A stretch of DNA of 64,000 bases from assembly GCA_964487915.1 (NCBI GenBank), contig CAZASN010000001.1, positions 310,001 to 374,000 of the forward strand. Reading direction: 5' to 3'. This DNA is from Proruminimicrobium sp964487915. GTDB lineage: Bacteria > Elusimicrobiota > Endomicrobiia > Endomicrobiales > Endomicrobiaceae. Below the pieces are notes generated by a model. That model saw only the letters and a program-made list of their open reading frames with translations, was not told where the DNA came from and searched no databases. Position 1 is the first letter of the stretch, and each line of letters starts with the position of its first letter. The position numbers and the translations under genes were made by a program. Positions 24,701 to 33,167 of the stretch are shown here, piece by piece.

Positions 24701-27700
24701 AAGCTTGTTGAATATGTTTATTATCAGTCTGCGGGAACCCAGAAATTGAAAGAAATTCTCCGCATGCTTGTCGCATGGGAATATGACGATAAAATAGGAG
24801 AAAAGATAGACGAATTAAATATTGTTTATGTTCTCAATAAAGTTAAAGAGATACAGAATATATTTGACAACGCCGGAAATACGGAAGATATTAAAGAAGC
24901 GTATGTTCTGATTAAGTCGGCCGAAAAACAAATCAATAGTATAGTTTTAAGAAAAGCGGACCCGGCAGTTAAAGAGCTGAAAGTCAAAATTGCCGGCAAA
25001 AAGAGAGAAATACTTGCCGAATACGTCCGGTATATAGAAGGCTTCAAAAACACGGCGGATAAACTGCTTAAAAAAAGCGGCTTGAGCGGCAGAGATATGG
25101 ATATTGCCGTTAAACTTGTTGAAATGGCAAAGTATTGGAAATATTTTTACGGATACAAAGGAATAAAAGAATTAACGGATGCTCTTGACGAAAAAATACG
25201 CAATAATTTTTCCGCAGTATACGAGGCTTCGGAACTTGACGCGGAAATAAAGAGTTTTGATGAAATAGGAGCTGCCGATAAATTGAAGTTCGGTTCAAAA
25301 ACCACTGAACTTGCCAAAATAAACAATTCAGGAAGAAATTTCGGAATACTTGCGGGTCTTGGCATAAGCAGCGGCGTTTTGGATATATTTTTTAAAGATG
25401 TCGGCAGATTTGACGAATTTAAAACTCTGATGTCCGAGTTAAGCGGCATAATAAAAACTAAAGACATGTCAAAATTTGAAAGAGCCGCGGAAATAGCCGG
25501 CATCATTTCTCAAATGATAAAAGATTCGGACAGCCCGAAATTAAAAAAATATATTGATAATCTCGGCAAACTAAAATACGGAAAAAGATATGCGGTTAGG
25601 TCTTCGGGGATAGGAGAAGACGGAGCAAACTATTCGTTTGCCGGAATGGCTAAGACTAAATTAAACCGCGACAAAGAAAACATATACGCCGATATTAAAG
25701 AGGTATGGGAATCATTTTTTGAACCGGAAACGGTTAAATATATGCTCAAAAGCGGACAATTTGTAAAGCCTGCGGTTCTTGTTCAGGAATTTGTCGAAAA
25801 TATTAAAAGCGCCGGAGTAATATTCAGTTCCGACGCCAACGGCGATTTCAATATGGAAATAGTGCGCGGAGTAGGCGAGGGCCTTGCAAGCGGGAAAATA
25901 GATCCGGATCGCATTAAGGTATTTCACAGAGACGGCAGAATAGAATACAGAAGGGCGTTGCAGAATAAGAAGAAAATAATAGCTCTGCCTTACGGCGGAA
26001 TTCAGATTGAAAAACTTGAAAATAAAGAAAAAATTAACAGAATAACGGATGAAAGCAATATAAGGAAAATGGTTGATATCGTATACGCTTTGAGACAGGA
26101 AGTCGGTTATCCCGTTGACGTTGAATTTGCAATTGATTCAAAAGACGATATATTTATACTTCAGAGAAGGCCTGATACGGCTTTTAACGGTAAAATAAAC
26201 GAATCCGAAGCAAAACGTGAGCTTGAAGAAGCTGTTTTAACGGTTCAGTCAGTTGCTGATTCATTTTTAAGAAAGATAAAAATCAAGAGCGAGAAACTTT
26301 ACAAAAATATAACGGTTTTTGCCGTACCTGCGATTGAGGAGCTGATATTCAGATTTATTCCTTTCTTTGCTTTGGGTATTATAGCGGCAAATCCTTTGTC
26401 CGCAGTTCCGATTGCAATAACCGCTGCGGTGTCAGTCTTTGCGTTTTCATACGCACACACGCTTGCAGATAAAATCACCGCTAAAAAATCACCGCAGACT
26501 CAAATAAGAGACTGGAAAAGCTTTGTTGTCCCTTCCGTTTTGTTTACGGGATTTTATGTTTTGGTATATGTTTGTTTATCTTCAATATTTCCGTTTTTTT
26601 GGATTAATTTTGCCGCTTTGATTGTCGCTACGGCGGCGCATGCCGTATACAATAAATTTGCTCTTGAAGGCAAAATAAAAAAACCTGTCGCCGAAATTTT
26701 AAAAGACGGCGAACAAGAAAGAACTCGCGCCGTTGAAAAGATAAAACGCCTTAAAAAAGATATTTTTGAAAATAATTCAAAAACGATATGCTTTGTATGC
26801 AGCGGAAATACGGATCGCAGTCCCGTGGCGGAAATGTTATTCAAATCTTTGATGAGGAAAAGCGGTAAAACTAATATAAAAGCCATGTCGGCCGGAACAT
26901 ACGCGGATTCGTCTTATTTGGGTATGCCTTTAAAACCGGAATATGTCGCCGAATTAGAAAAATACGGCGTTCCGGATGATATTATAAAAAGCTTCGGGTC
27001 TTCCAATCTTACTCCTGAACATTTAAAATCGGATTATTTCATAGCCGCCGGAAAAAGACATAAGGCCGCATTGATAAAAATGGGAGTTCCTGAAGAAAAA
27101 ATTATAACGTTTGCGGAACTTGCTCCGAGCCTTGTTTCCGATGAATTGCCCGATCCATACGCCGGTTACGAACTTAAAATTAAGGTTACGGCTTTGATTA
27201 ACCGTATTTTTGAAGATAATTTTGCGTCTGATTCTTTATTGAAAGAACCGGAAGATTTTCCTGATTTTGATACGGCGATGATTCTTGATTTGATAAATTA
27301 TTTGAAGAATATGAAGGTATACAGATTTCAAAATGATATTTCCGAAATTATTGACATTTTGTCAAAAATTACGCCTGAAACTCCGGCGGAACAAAAGAAT
27401 AGTATTATTTTTGACCAGTTAATAAAATTACAGGCAATGTTTGGCAGTCCGAAAGATTCTTATTTTTTACATATTGTGCCTTTGGCGACCGTTGTAAAAA
27501 ATCCGCAAACCGGCAGATTATTGTTGTATGAATTTGCCGATATGTTGAAAGCAGAAAAAGAAAAAATAAGCGCAAGCGCTCCGTTATATTCGGATATGTG
27601 GGCAAATAACCAGTATTCAAATTTGAGATCTGCAGCGATAAATATATTTGAAGTCGCATATTCGACAGACAAAAAAAATGCGCTTGGAATAACAAAAATA

Positions 27701-30700
27701 TTATATGAACTCGATTTTATAGATAACAATGAAATACCGTGGGGACTCAGAGATATTATAAAAGAATATAATGATTTGAGAGATTATTATTTGTCATTTG
27801 CAAAACCCGGCGTTGATCAGGATATGCTGAAAGGACTTCTGAAAACAATAGAGATGTTACAAGATATCAAACTGCAGGATGAAGAATTAAATATTGAAAA
27901 GGAATCGGCAATTAGAAATTTAAATTCATTGGTCGATGTTATAAATCCTTCAACCGCCCGGATAGCCGACTACCATATGCAGAAATTGATTGCTGCGGCC
28001 GTTCAGCTTTTAAAATCAGGCAGAACAGAAGAAGCGTCGGAGATCATCAAAGCGATTCTTCCGGTTTGCGAACAAATGGCATCAAAAACAAAAATACTTA
28101 ATGAAAAAACGCTTAGAGATTTATCCTCAGTAGCCGAACAATTTTTTTCTATGTCCATGAAGGATCCGTTTGACGCAATCGTATCTTATTTGCTGTTTGT
28201 CGCGAAGTCTTCGGATGATGCCAGAACCAATGAAAAAGCCTGCGAACATATATGTAAAATTACTTCCTTAATGTACAATTCGGCAAAGAAAGCCGGGGCA
28301 AACAGCGAGGAATATAAAAAAACCGAAACCGAAATACTGGCAATATTTGAAAAATTCGCCGAAAATACTCCTGAAAATCTTGCCGTTTACAGATATTTGT
28401 TTGATAATCTCGGATTTAAAACGCAGACGTTGGCTTTGTTTATAAAAGCATTAAACAATTCCCGCAAAGCGGCCGTTCCTTATCTGCCGGACGATGAAAA
28501 AATAATAAATTCCAAAGAAATTATTGAATTGCTTCTTAAATCAACCGATACCGTTATAATTGAAAGATTATGTTTAAGACTTTATATGTCCGGAACTAAC
28601 GGCAAAAAAACGGCTTTGGCTTTGATTGATAAATTATTTACGACTGCCGAAGATCCTAATGCCGGTATTGAATTGCGTAAAAAAGCGGCAGTTTCATTGG
28701 GACGTACCGCCTCATTATTGTATCAGGAATTTAATGACGATAAAGTTTTAAACATTGCAAGGATCAACAAGATATACGCCGATTTGAATATTGAGGCTTT
28801 ATTACAGGAATCAACCGTATACTTTGAAAATATTTACGGACGAACGGGATACGGCGAATCGTATGCTGAAAATTTTGATTTTACTCCGCTTATATCCAGA
28901 CTTCCGAAATCTCTCATTGCAAAAGGCAAACTCAGAGCAAAATCTCCTGTTTTCATGGAAAACAGAGGCCGCGTAAATAAAAAAAATAAAGAAGTCGCGG
29001 CAATGACCGAAGATTTTGACAGTTTGCAGGATATTCTTAAATATAATGTAATCGTGCTTGAAAGGATGAAAAAATTAAATGACCGTTCTTCAAGAAAAGA
29101 TTTTGATAAAACTGTTGAAATCGTAGCCAGAATGATACAGATATTGAAAAAAATTAATCCCGAACACGGCGCTGCCGCCGAAGCGGCTCTTGAGAAAATA
29201 CTTAGTTTAATTCCGAACGGTGATATTGAACCTGGTACGATAAAAAAACAGGTTGCTCTTTCAAAATGGAATGAGGATTCTATAGCCTCTATTGAAGAGA
29301 TTCACACTTTGATAAATGCCATACATCAAACAAGCATTCTTGATTTTAAACAAAAAGTTAAGAGTATAAGCGGTATGGATAAAGGAGATATCCGCACGTC
29401 AAGATTTATACGCGATAATACTTCAATTTTAGCTTATGATTTGTCCGATTCCGGAAAAATGAACAGAGATATACAAAGTTTTCTTACAAGACTGGCATCA
29501 GACAGGGTAAGCATTGACGATTTCGTTTTCAGAGACGACATTCTTGTATGGACGACAAGATTATTTGCCCACAGCGTTGATATTTTTATAAATTTCGGAG
29601 AAAAAGACAGAGGAATTTCTATTTATTACAATGAAAACGGAAGAAAATCCGGATATGCGGAGAGAGTACGTTATTTCAGCCAAGTTTTGACAAGGCTCGG
29701 ATTTGATGTCGTTTCCGATACGGAAGAGGATTTTTCGGATAAAAAACCCGGAACATGCGGACTGAAGGCCGTATTGAATAAAGATTTCGGACTAAATGAG
29801 GAAACAGATATTGCGGAAATAGCGGCCAGAGCGGTTTTATTGTATAAACATTCGACTAATCTTGATATGGAACTTGAAGAATTGGCCGACAGATATTCGG
29901 AAGGCTCTTATCTGGAAACATTGGCTAAACTTGTAGATAAATTTATGGCGGGAGAAATATGGTACGGATACTCTTATGTGTCCAACGGAAGAACGGCGTT
30001 CAGAGACAATACAATGACGGAAAGATTTCCTAAACCGAGTTTTTCGGCTGCAAAACAAATATTTGACGAAGTTTTTGAGTATCTCGGGATTGAAAAAGCA
30101 TACGACGGATCAAGAAGATATTATGAATTGGACCAAAGTTTTATTGATAAATATTTTAATAAACCATTAGAACAGGCTTATGATGAAGGACGTATCGCTT
30201 TTGATGAAAACGGATATCTTGTAAAGAATGTTAATTATGATATTATAGAACAGCTTGTTAATGCCATTTTGGAAGATGAATACGATGCGTTAAAACAGAG
30301 CAGAATTATAAATCTGATAAGCAGATCAAAATTCAGTTTCAAAACAATAGGTTTTATAGGCAATCTGATGTTTGTTACCGGCAATGTTAAATTATCTAAC
30401 GGGGAAACTTTATCTGTCAGGGGGCTGATGAATCCTTACACAAGAAGATTAAAATACGCCCAGACTGAAATTATATCCGCAGCCGGACGTGAGAAACTTA
30501 CGGAAGGTAAACTTACTGCGGTGCTGAACGGAGAGGGATATAAAATTTCTCCGAAACAGGAATTGATAGGGACAAAAGAAAGAGAAAGAATAAAAAGCTT
30601 CCTGTCTGCCCAGATTCAAAATACCGACAGTTCCGAAGTTTTATGCACGGGAACGTCCGACGGTAAAGGAACTTACGTGGCCGGCAATATTACTTTTGAC

Positions 30701-33097
30701 AGAAAGAACGCCGGTTCAGGAGATATTCTGCTTGTTAAATTCACTGTTCCGGATGACGTAAAGGCGATAGAATCTGTAAAAGCGGTTATAACGACCGGCG
30801 GCGGCACTCTTAGCCACGCTGCGATAACAACCAGAGAATTAAAAAAACCTTCGGTTGTGCTTAACGGCGCTTCATGGAATGACGGAAGCGTTGAGGTAAC
30901 GTACTACACTTATGAAGAAGCGGCGGAAGAAATAAAAGGATTTAATGTCAGAAAAGTAAAAGAAAATACGGTTATGCTTAAAGAAGGAACAAAAGTCCTT
31001 GTCAACGGAGAAACGGGGCGGATTCTTTTGTTCAACGACATTGCTCCGCGTCTGCTTGACCAATTGCAAAGATATATAGAAGCAAAAGATATTAAAGCAA
31101 TAAAAACATTCTTCGGTGAAAATAAAGATAACGAAAACATAAGAAAACTTGTTGAATATATTTATTTCCAGACAATAGGCGATAAAGAACTTGAAGAAAT
31201 AATGTTTGTTTTATTTGACAGTTCATTGCCGGAAGCCGTAAGGCAAAAAGTAAAAGAACTTAATGTCGTTTACGTCAAAAACAAAGTAAGAAACATATCC
31301 GAATCTCTTAAAAATTTGGAGAATATAGACAATATAAATATAAGTTACGGGATTATAACAGGATTAAACGATAAACTTAATTACATAAAAACTATTGAAA
31401 ACAGAGAAGATATAAATGCTTTAAAAAAAGATATCGCTTCGGCTCAGGAAAAAATAAAAGACGGTCTTCTGGAATATGTTACCGGTATTATAGAAACCGG
31501 TAAAACTCTTGCTTCAAAAAAGAAATTGAATGCGTCTGATATAGAAAATATTGTCAAGCTGCTTCATCAGATATCCGTATACCGTTACTTTATTCCAGAA
31601 AGCGAAAAGAGAGAAGATTTGGCTGAAAAAAGAAATGAAATTAAAAATCTTGTTTTGGTTTTGGAAAACATAGTAACGGAGTATCAGTCCAAAAAGAAAA
31701 TAAGCATAGACTCCGAAATATGCGGTTTTAGCGAAATATCGGCCGGAGACGCTTACAGATTCGGCTCCAAAACTACGGAACTTGCTTTGATTTACAGGCT
31801 TTTGTCAAAAATAAAAGGAGTAAAAGTTCCGGCGGGAGTAGGTATAAGCGCCAATGTTCTTTATATGTTTTTCAGCGAGACAGGACAAAATGAAGAATAC
31901 AGACAATTAACCGCGGATTTTGAACTTGCCGTAAAAACAAAGAACGAGACGGCTGCAAAACAGATTGCAAAAAAAATACAAAAACTCATAGATGGTTCAA
32001 AAGATAAAAAACAGACATTTATGCAAAAAGTAATAGAAGGTAAAATGAAATCGTCTTTACGGCAAGGAGCAAGATATTCGGTCAGATCTTCCGGAGTCGG
32101 CGAAGACAGTGAAAATAAAGCTTTTGCCGGAATGGGTGAAACAAAATTAAACGTATCCTACGGGGATGTTTTTGAAAATATTCGGGAATGCTGGAAATCT
32201 TTTTATTCCGACAGATGTATTGAATATATGATAAAAACCGGGCAGATTGTAAAACCCGCGGTTTTAATACAGGAAATGATCAACGTGGATAAAGCCGGAG
32301 TTATATTCAGCAGAAATAAATACGGCAATACTATTATTGAAGGCGTTTACGGCCTCGGAGAAGGAACAGTATCCGGAATAATTACTCCGGATACGGTTGA
32401 AGTTGAAACTACAAGCGGAGAGATCATTGAATATTCGGTTGCAGACAAATATTCAAAAATAGTGGCTGCGGCAAACGGAACAAGCCAGGAAGTCGTAACG
32501 GAAGGCGCAAAAGACAGAGTTTTATCGGCAGAAGCGGTAAAGACATTAATGGATATAGTAAATGTTCTTGAAAAGGATGCGGGCTATCCTGTAGATATAG
32601 AATACGGAATAAAAGATGATGAAATTTATATACTGCAGAGAAGACCGATTACTACGCTTGAAGACGCCGCACAGACAAAACCGGATATAACTCCGGCTCT
32701 TGAAGAAAAGGAAGCCAAGCAAATGGCGGCGGTATCATTTGAAGATATGCCGGCGGGAAGCGAAATCTTATTTAATATGGCAAATCCTCTTGGGCAAGAC
32801 GAAGCCATACATGTTTATCTCAAAAAAACAGACGGTAATGTTTCAGTTTTTTGCATAGATTCAAAATATGAAGGCAAGATAGATTCCGCCGTTATTCTTT
32901 CAATGATAGTTGACAGAATAAATACCGATTCGGTTGTCAGAGATAAATTCAACGGATATTTGTCCGTAATCGCAAAAATAGGCGAAATGGAGATGGGAAT
33001 ACTTCCGTTCCCTTATATTGATACCGAAGAGAGCATAATTCCCGCGGGCGGAAATATTGATATTAAACATATTAAAACAATGTTAATGTCGGCATAA
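18701..33097 (+). CDS. Giant (about 4,798 aa) secreted multidomain protein: ChaN/TraB-like, 2x CPBP protease, 2x PEP-utiliser His domain, 2x PPDK ATP-binding domain, LMW phosphatase
   Basis: Numbering from ATG 18701 (GGGAG precedes it). In order: signal peptide 1-37; ChaN/TraB-like domain about 60-500 (DLHSH 80-84, GGFH 478-481); CPBP intramembrane protease domain 1 (EEFVFR 681-686, FAH 720-722, HAVYN 775-779); helical region with HTLINAVHQTSI at 1393; swivelling phosphohistidine domain 1 (GGIYSH, H1892); PPDK-type ATP-binding domain 1 about 2190-2495 (GSK 2198-2200, R2300 in RSSG, QRRP 2488-2491); CPBP 2 (EELIFR 2546-2551, YAH 2584-2586, HAVYN 2647-2651); LMW tyrosine phosphatase about 2693-2845 (C2700x5R2706, DPY 2818-2820); helical region 2 (HTLINAIHQTSI at 3535); swivel 2 (GGTLSH, H4039); PPDK ATP-binding 2 about 4345-4655 (R4462, QRRP 4646-4649); unknown C-terminal 140 aa. 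No PEP/pyruvate barrel. Key residues are intact in both copies. The acceptor and role are unknown. Confidence 0.85.
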   Translation: MERTFNKPNKNIMIKFTAVFTVLCFLFTGVFADISQAAVISGNEKQSMENSRAFLTLPSIGLVTKAVDFGSSEVIINIQDLHSHPQTQRNIAKIISYLDGKYKLSELFLEGAYGTVDTKWLSRMEENELGRQMIEDLVESGQLGGVEYYSAINNKDGIIKGIEDKSIYEENIKLLNEIIDLQPEINEICARMQNEMEPVRKAYFNRDTDRLNKLVKRYKSNKISANKYYEKLSELAEKRGVNLNEFENVKAYMNLLAQSKNLNLDKVSKQFKTFVNVLKSNIEYGKYSELAQTSNNFQDIENIVSELKDIADKNKIFENGKFAQLKDFFTYLEFNKNVNLIVFVEEEKQLLNRLYAQLSKNKYEREVTFLYEFIPVIKEYFGANITADDYLRFSEDFKKFRIIWNSYFPDNTSRQLDKYERLLAKYHSNNIERNRIFADKILPYENNDANINAAYGQEAIVKLRDEINGKKIKVIVTGGFHSRGLEQIAKERKISYIQITPKITKDISRAGEIHWNTIRGYRQVLDNTINAKPLTETWTSVLFPEILARALAAANELPDFLKLNPEKQKQLIREVVDQALKSRNYNDKVSVDWRIEEFEKDKAKITAVYTDASETEIKTYNEEYNFDGKSLLPRFHNIEKKEIRKTSPNEESVQSIFNNIFKNTKTFWYRLYTTVIAPVWEEFVFRFIPFAITGSLAAILPVPLAAFAVAAVAGLAAFPFAHVIADKLFLKSGSKTRNFKDFILPSLVFTAVYVTASALFPAVPLAGFAASFLAHAVYNSAILISRNFINLRKIPAAVLKTAKLEISSVFDKLFIPREINVNEKIGNLINKLDSMIRNDDYAMRNYGPKMEGSELSMTEQIKKMRADLSNAYELSDAEKYDLYSKKMNYLYEIMVACAEKGNGEEFGGPMLLAKSVMNMFYMDSLYIRDGSGNLLFDKIIDYALIQKKMFIASDSIRLLNLIDSLYEEHPERAAFVLREAYKAGFFRKDLPLLRSLTGFELAKFFYTAVSQDGMGIIITEKDEPVLPENETAYFIKNGEASYFNFSLNDVISRLQYIQTTSFYKQNENINGLIEKVTAVLKNASKLPPEEKYKIISEQFNYLVSELIKHGADVNIFNDLIPVLLFVKNAYKDESLALTVFNYVFEIRLADKKESYSSLTTISKTDFLLKISSRIFLINRELGLSLLKQMQEKRLIDIKLFSDEMRRDKAYSKIPYGWSDVIKTYAELELFYDAVGIPYEEVNETISIYDRVFYKSDYLRMLKNMLPDAVTGKIKSFSAPATYFRTKKHEIQAPVRDVQSENKFEIFNYILENNILALSELNRGNEDSLLDSILFLQRMIDGLKKFDTQYSKYGEYSQKALDKIKRGLASENVTAQNKLKFWTADKIEEIDTVHTLINAVHQTSISVFMNIIDDEIKKDSAKEVIVNPSTNYLKVYDFSKKEMRPEVKDFLAKIAESKQSGILYISDGRLLYNRKLGAHSVSIFVDFDNTEDSIVCTFYDSGRSDGNAMRTTMLSLSFAAAGFDITSFDNRVAGYFESIPGLCEFKAVWASGSSESLRKGELYAEYFKRAFSIVENTKDLDFRLQGLEYDNDKNFYHQFAIPQLTLEDFRVLKTSRRIPESVIRDYEKQKETMDTGLQLDDSYYEEYKAEEDIFGAVYDYLGLKGPDRNIENVERMYVEGRIIKNLQTGFLEINPKYRPMSKIVDIINGNEWARDESFKQAQLLNLLDYSKINFRTEGYIGGMIAKSGVIKLSEGWLSVKAVVDAERERMQCAFVEYVDVYGNRTELNYDELLQILQESGYEVERQSERSSSEKKKTINTLHEHNPFMKETPTAKAIGLSVGTGGSVIGKVEYDENNLKQDSIWIAQQIMKESVEKMDIPAGFCITSGGIYSHASIVAREKNKPAVLLQSKWVDNEIELRYYTYKGGVVNEGGFFIRETVEHTVRIKAGDVVLINPETGEMLLFNEINKSRLDALQKMIDASDAQGVKNYLKANESDPDIGKLVEYVYYQSAGTQKLKEILRMLVAWEYDDKIGEKIDELNIVYVLNKVKEIQNIFDNAGNTEDIKEAYVLIKSAEKQINSIVLRKADPAVKELKVKIAGKKREILAEYVRYIEGFKNTADKLLKKSGLSGRDMDIAVKLVEMAKYWKYFYGYKGIKELTDALDEKIRNNFSAVYEASELDAEIKSFDEIGAADKLKFGSKTTELAKINNSGRNFGILAGLGISSGVLDIFFKDVGRFDEFKTLMSELSGIIKTKDMSKFERAAEIAGIISQMIKDSDSPKLKKYIDNLGKLKYGKRYAVRSSGIGEDGANYSFAGMAKTKLNRDKENIYADIKEVWESFFEPETVKYMLKSGQFVKPAVLVQEFVENIKSAGVIFSSDANGDFNMEIVRGVGEGLASGKIDPDRIKVFHRDGRIEYRRALQNKKKIIALPYGGIQIEKLENKEKINRITDESNIRKMVDIVYALRQEVGYPVDVEFAIDSKDDIFILQRRPDTAFNGKINESEAKRELEEAVLTVQSVADSFLRKIKIKSEKLYKNITVFAVPAIEELIFRFIPFFALGIIAANPLSAVPIAITAAVSVFAFSYAHTLADKITAKKSPQTQIRDWKSFVVPSVLFTGFYVLVYVCLSSIFPFFWINFAALIVATAAHAVYNKFALEGKIKKPVAEILKDGEQERTRAVEKIKRLKKDIFENNSKTICFVCSGNTDRSPVAEMLFKSLMRKSGKTNIKAMSAGTYADSSYLGMPLKPEYVAELEKYGVPDDIIKSFGSSNLTPEHLKSDYFIAAGKRHKAALIKMGVPEEKIITFAELAPSLVSDELPDPYAGYELKIKVTALINRIFEDNFASDSLLKEPEDFPDFDTAMILDLINYLKNMKVYRFQNDISEIIDILSKITPETPAEQKNSIIFDQLIKLQAMFGSPKDSYFLHIVPLATVVKNPQTGRLLLYEFADMLKAEKEKISASAPLYSDMWANNQYSNLRSAAINIFEVAYSTDKKNALGITKILYELDFIDNNEIPWGLRDIIKEYNDLRDYYLSFAKPGVDQDMLKGLLKTIEMLQDIKLQDEELNIEKESAIRNLNSLVDVINPSTARIADYHMQKLIAAAVQLLKSGRTEEASEIIKAILPVCEQMASKTKILNEKTLRDLSSVAEQFFSMSMKDPFDAIVSYLLFVAKSSDDARTNEKACEHICKITSLMYNSAKKAGANSEEYKKTETEILAIFEKFAENTPENLAVYRYLFDNLGFKTQTLALFIKALNNSRKAAVPYLPDDEKIINSKEIIELLLKSTDTVIIERLCLRLYMSGTNGKKTALALIDKLFTTAEDPNAGIELRKKAAVSLGRTASLLYQEFNDDKVLNIARINKIYADLNIEALLQESTVYFENIYGRTGYGESYAENFDFTPLISRLPKSLIAKGKLRAKSPVFMENRGRVNKKNKEVAAMTEDFDSLQDILKYNVIVLERMKKLNDRSSRKDFDKTVEIVARMIQILKKINPEHGAAAEAALEKILSLIPNGDIEPGTIKKQVALSKWNEDSIASIEEIHTLINAIHQTSILDFKQKVKSISGMDKGDIRTSRFIRDNTSILAYDLSDSGKMNRDIQSFLTRLASDRVSIDDFVFRDDILVWTTRLFAHSVDIFINFGEKDRGISIYYNENGRKSGYAERVRYFSQVLTRLGFDVVSDTEEDFSDKKPGTCGLKAVLNKDFGLNEETDIAEIAARAVLLYKHSTNLDMELEELADRYSEGSYLETLAKLVDKFMAGEIWYGYSYVSNGRTAFRDNTMTERFPKPSFSAAKQIFDEVFEYLGIEKAYDGSRRYYELDQSFIDKYFNKPLEQAYDEGRIAFDENGYLVKNVNYDIIEQLVNAILEDEYDALKQSRIINLISRSKFSFKTIGFIGNLMFVTGNVKLSNGETLSVRGLMNPYTRRLKYAQTEIISAAGREKLTEGKLTAVLNGEGYKISPKQELIGTKERERIKSFLSAQIQNTDSSEVLCTGTSDGKGTYVAGNITFDRKNAGSGDILLVKFTVPDDVKAIESVKAVITTGGGTLSHAAITTRELKKPSVVLNGASWNDGSVEVTYYTYEEAAEEIKGFNVRKVKENTVMLKEGTKVLVNGETGRILLFNDIAPRLLDQLQRYIEAKDIKAIKTFFGENKDNENIRKLVEYIYFQTIGDKELEEIMFVLFDSSLPEAVRQKVKELNVVYVKNKVRNISESLKNLENIDNINISYGIITGLNDKLNYIKTIENREDINALKKDIASAQEKIKDGLLEYVTGIIETGKTLASKKKLNASDIENIVKLLHQISVYRYFIPESEKREDLAEKRNEIKNLVLVLENIVTEYQSKKKISIDSEICGFSEISAGDAYRFGSKTTELALIYRLLSKIKGVKVPAGVGISANVLYMFFSETGQNEEYRQLTADFELAVKTKNETAAKQIAKKIQKLIDGSKDKKQTFMQKVIEGKMKSSLRQGARYSVRSSGVGEDSENKAFAGMGETKLNVSYGDVFENIRECWKSFYSDRCIEYMIKTGQIVKPAVLIQEMINVDKAGVIFSRNKYGNTIIEGVYGLGEGTVSGIITPDTVEVETTSGEIIEYSVADKYSKIVAAANGTSQEVVTEGAKDRVLSAEAVKTLMDIVNVLEKDAGYPVDIEYGIKDDEIYILQRRPITTLEDAAQTKPDITPALEEKEAKQMAAVSFEDMPAGSEILFNMANPLGQDEAIHVYLKKTDGNVSVFCIDSKYEGKIDSAVILSMIVDRINTDSVVRDKFNGYLSVIAKIGEMEMGILPFPYIDTEESIIPAGGNIDIKHIKTMLMSA

Positions 33098-33112
33098 GAT
33101 TGTTATATTTTT

Positions 33113-33151
33113 AAAATAGTGTTTTTATTTGTATAATAAAAGCACTATTTT
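33113..33151. terminator. 17-bp stem hairpin after the giant gene
   Basis: Positions 33113-33129 pair with 33135-33151 (one G-T wobble) around a TGTAT loop, followed by ATTTT. This is a likely terminator of the giant gene. Its loop and right arm contain TATAAT (33132-33137), 30 nt before the ychF ATG, so it may double as the ychF -10 region. Confidence 0.65.
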
Positions 33152-33167
33152 ATTTTAAGAGGCAAAT

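Noticed and set aside
18701..33097. Giant gene as a fusion artefact of two assembled copies
   Set aside because: The two modules differ widely in sequence and in content (LMW phosphatase only in the second), so they are not collapsed copies; a continuous frame of 14.4 kb is unlikely by error.
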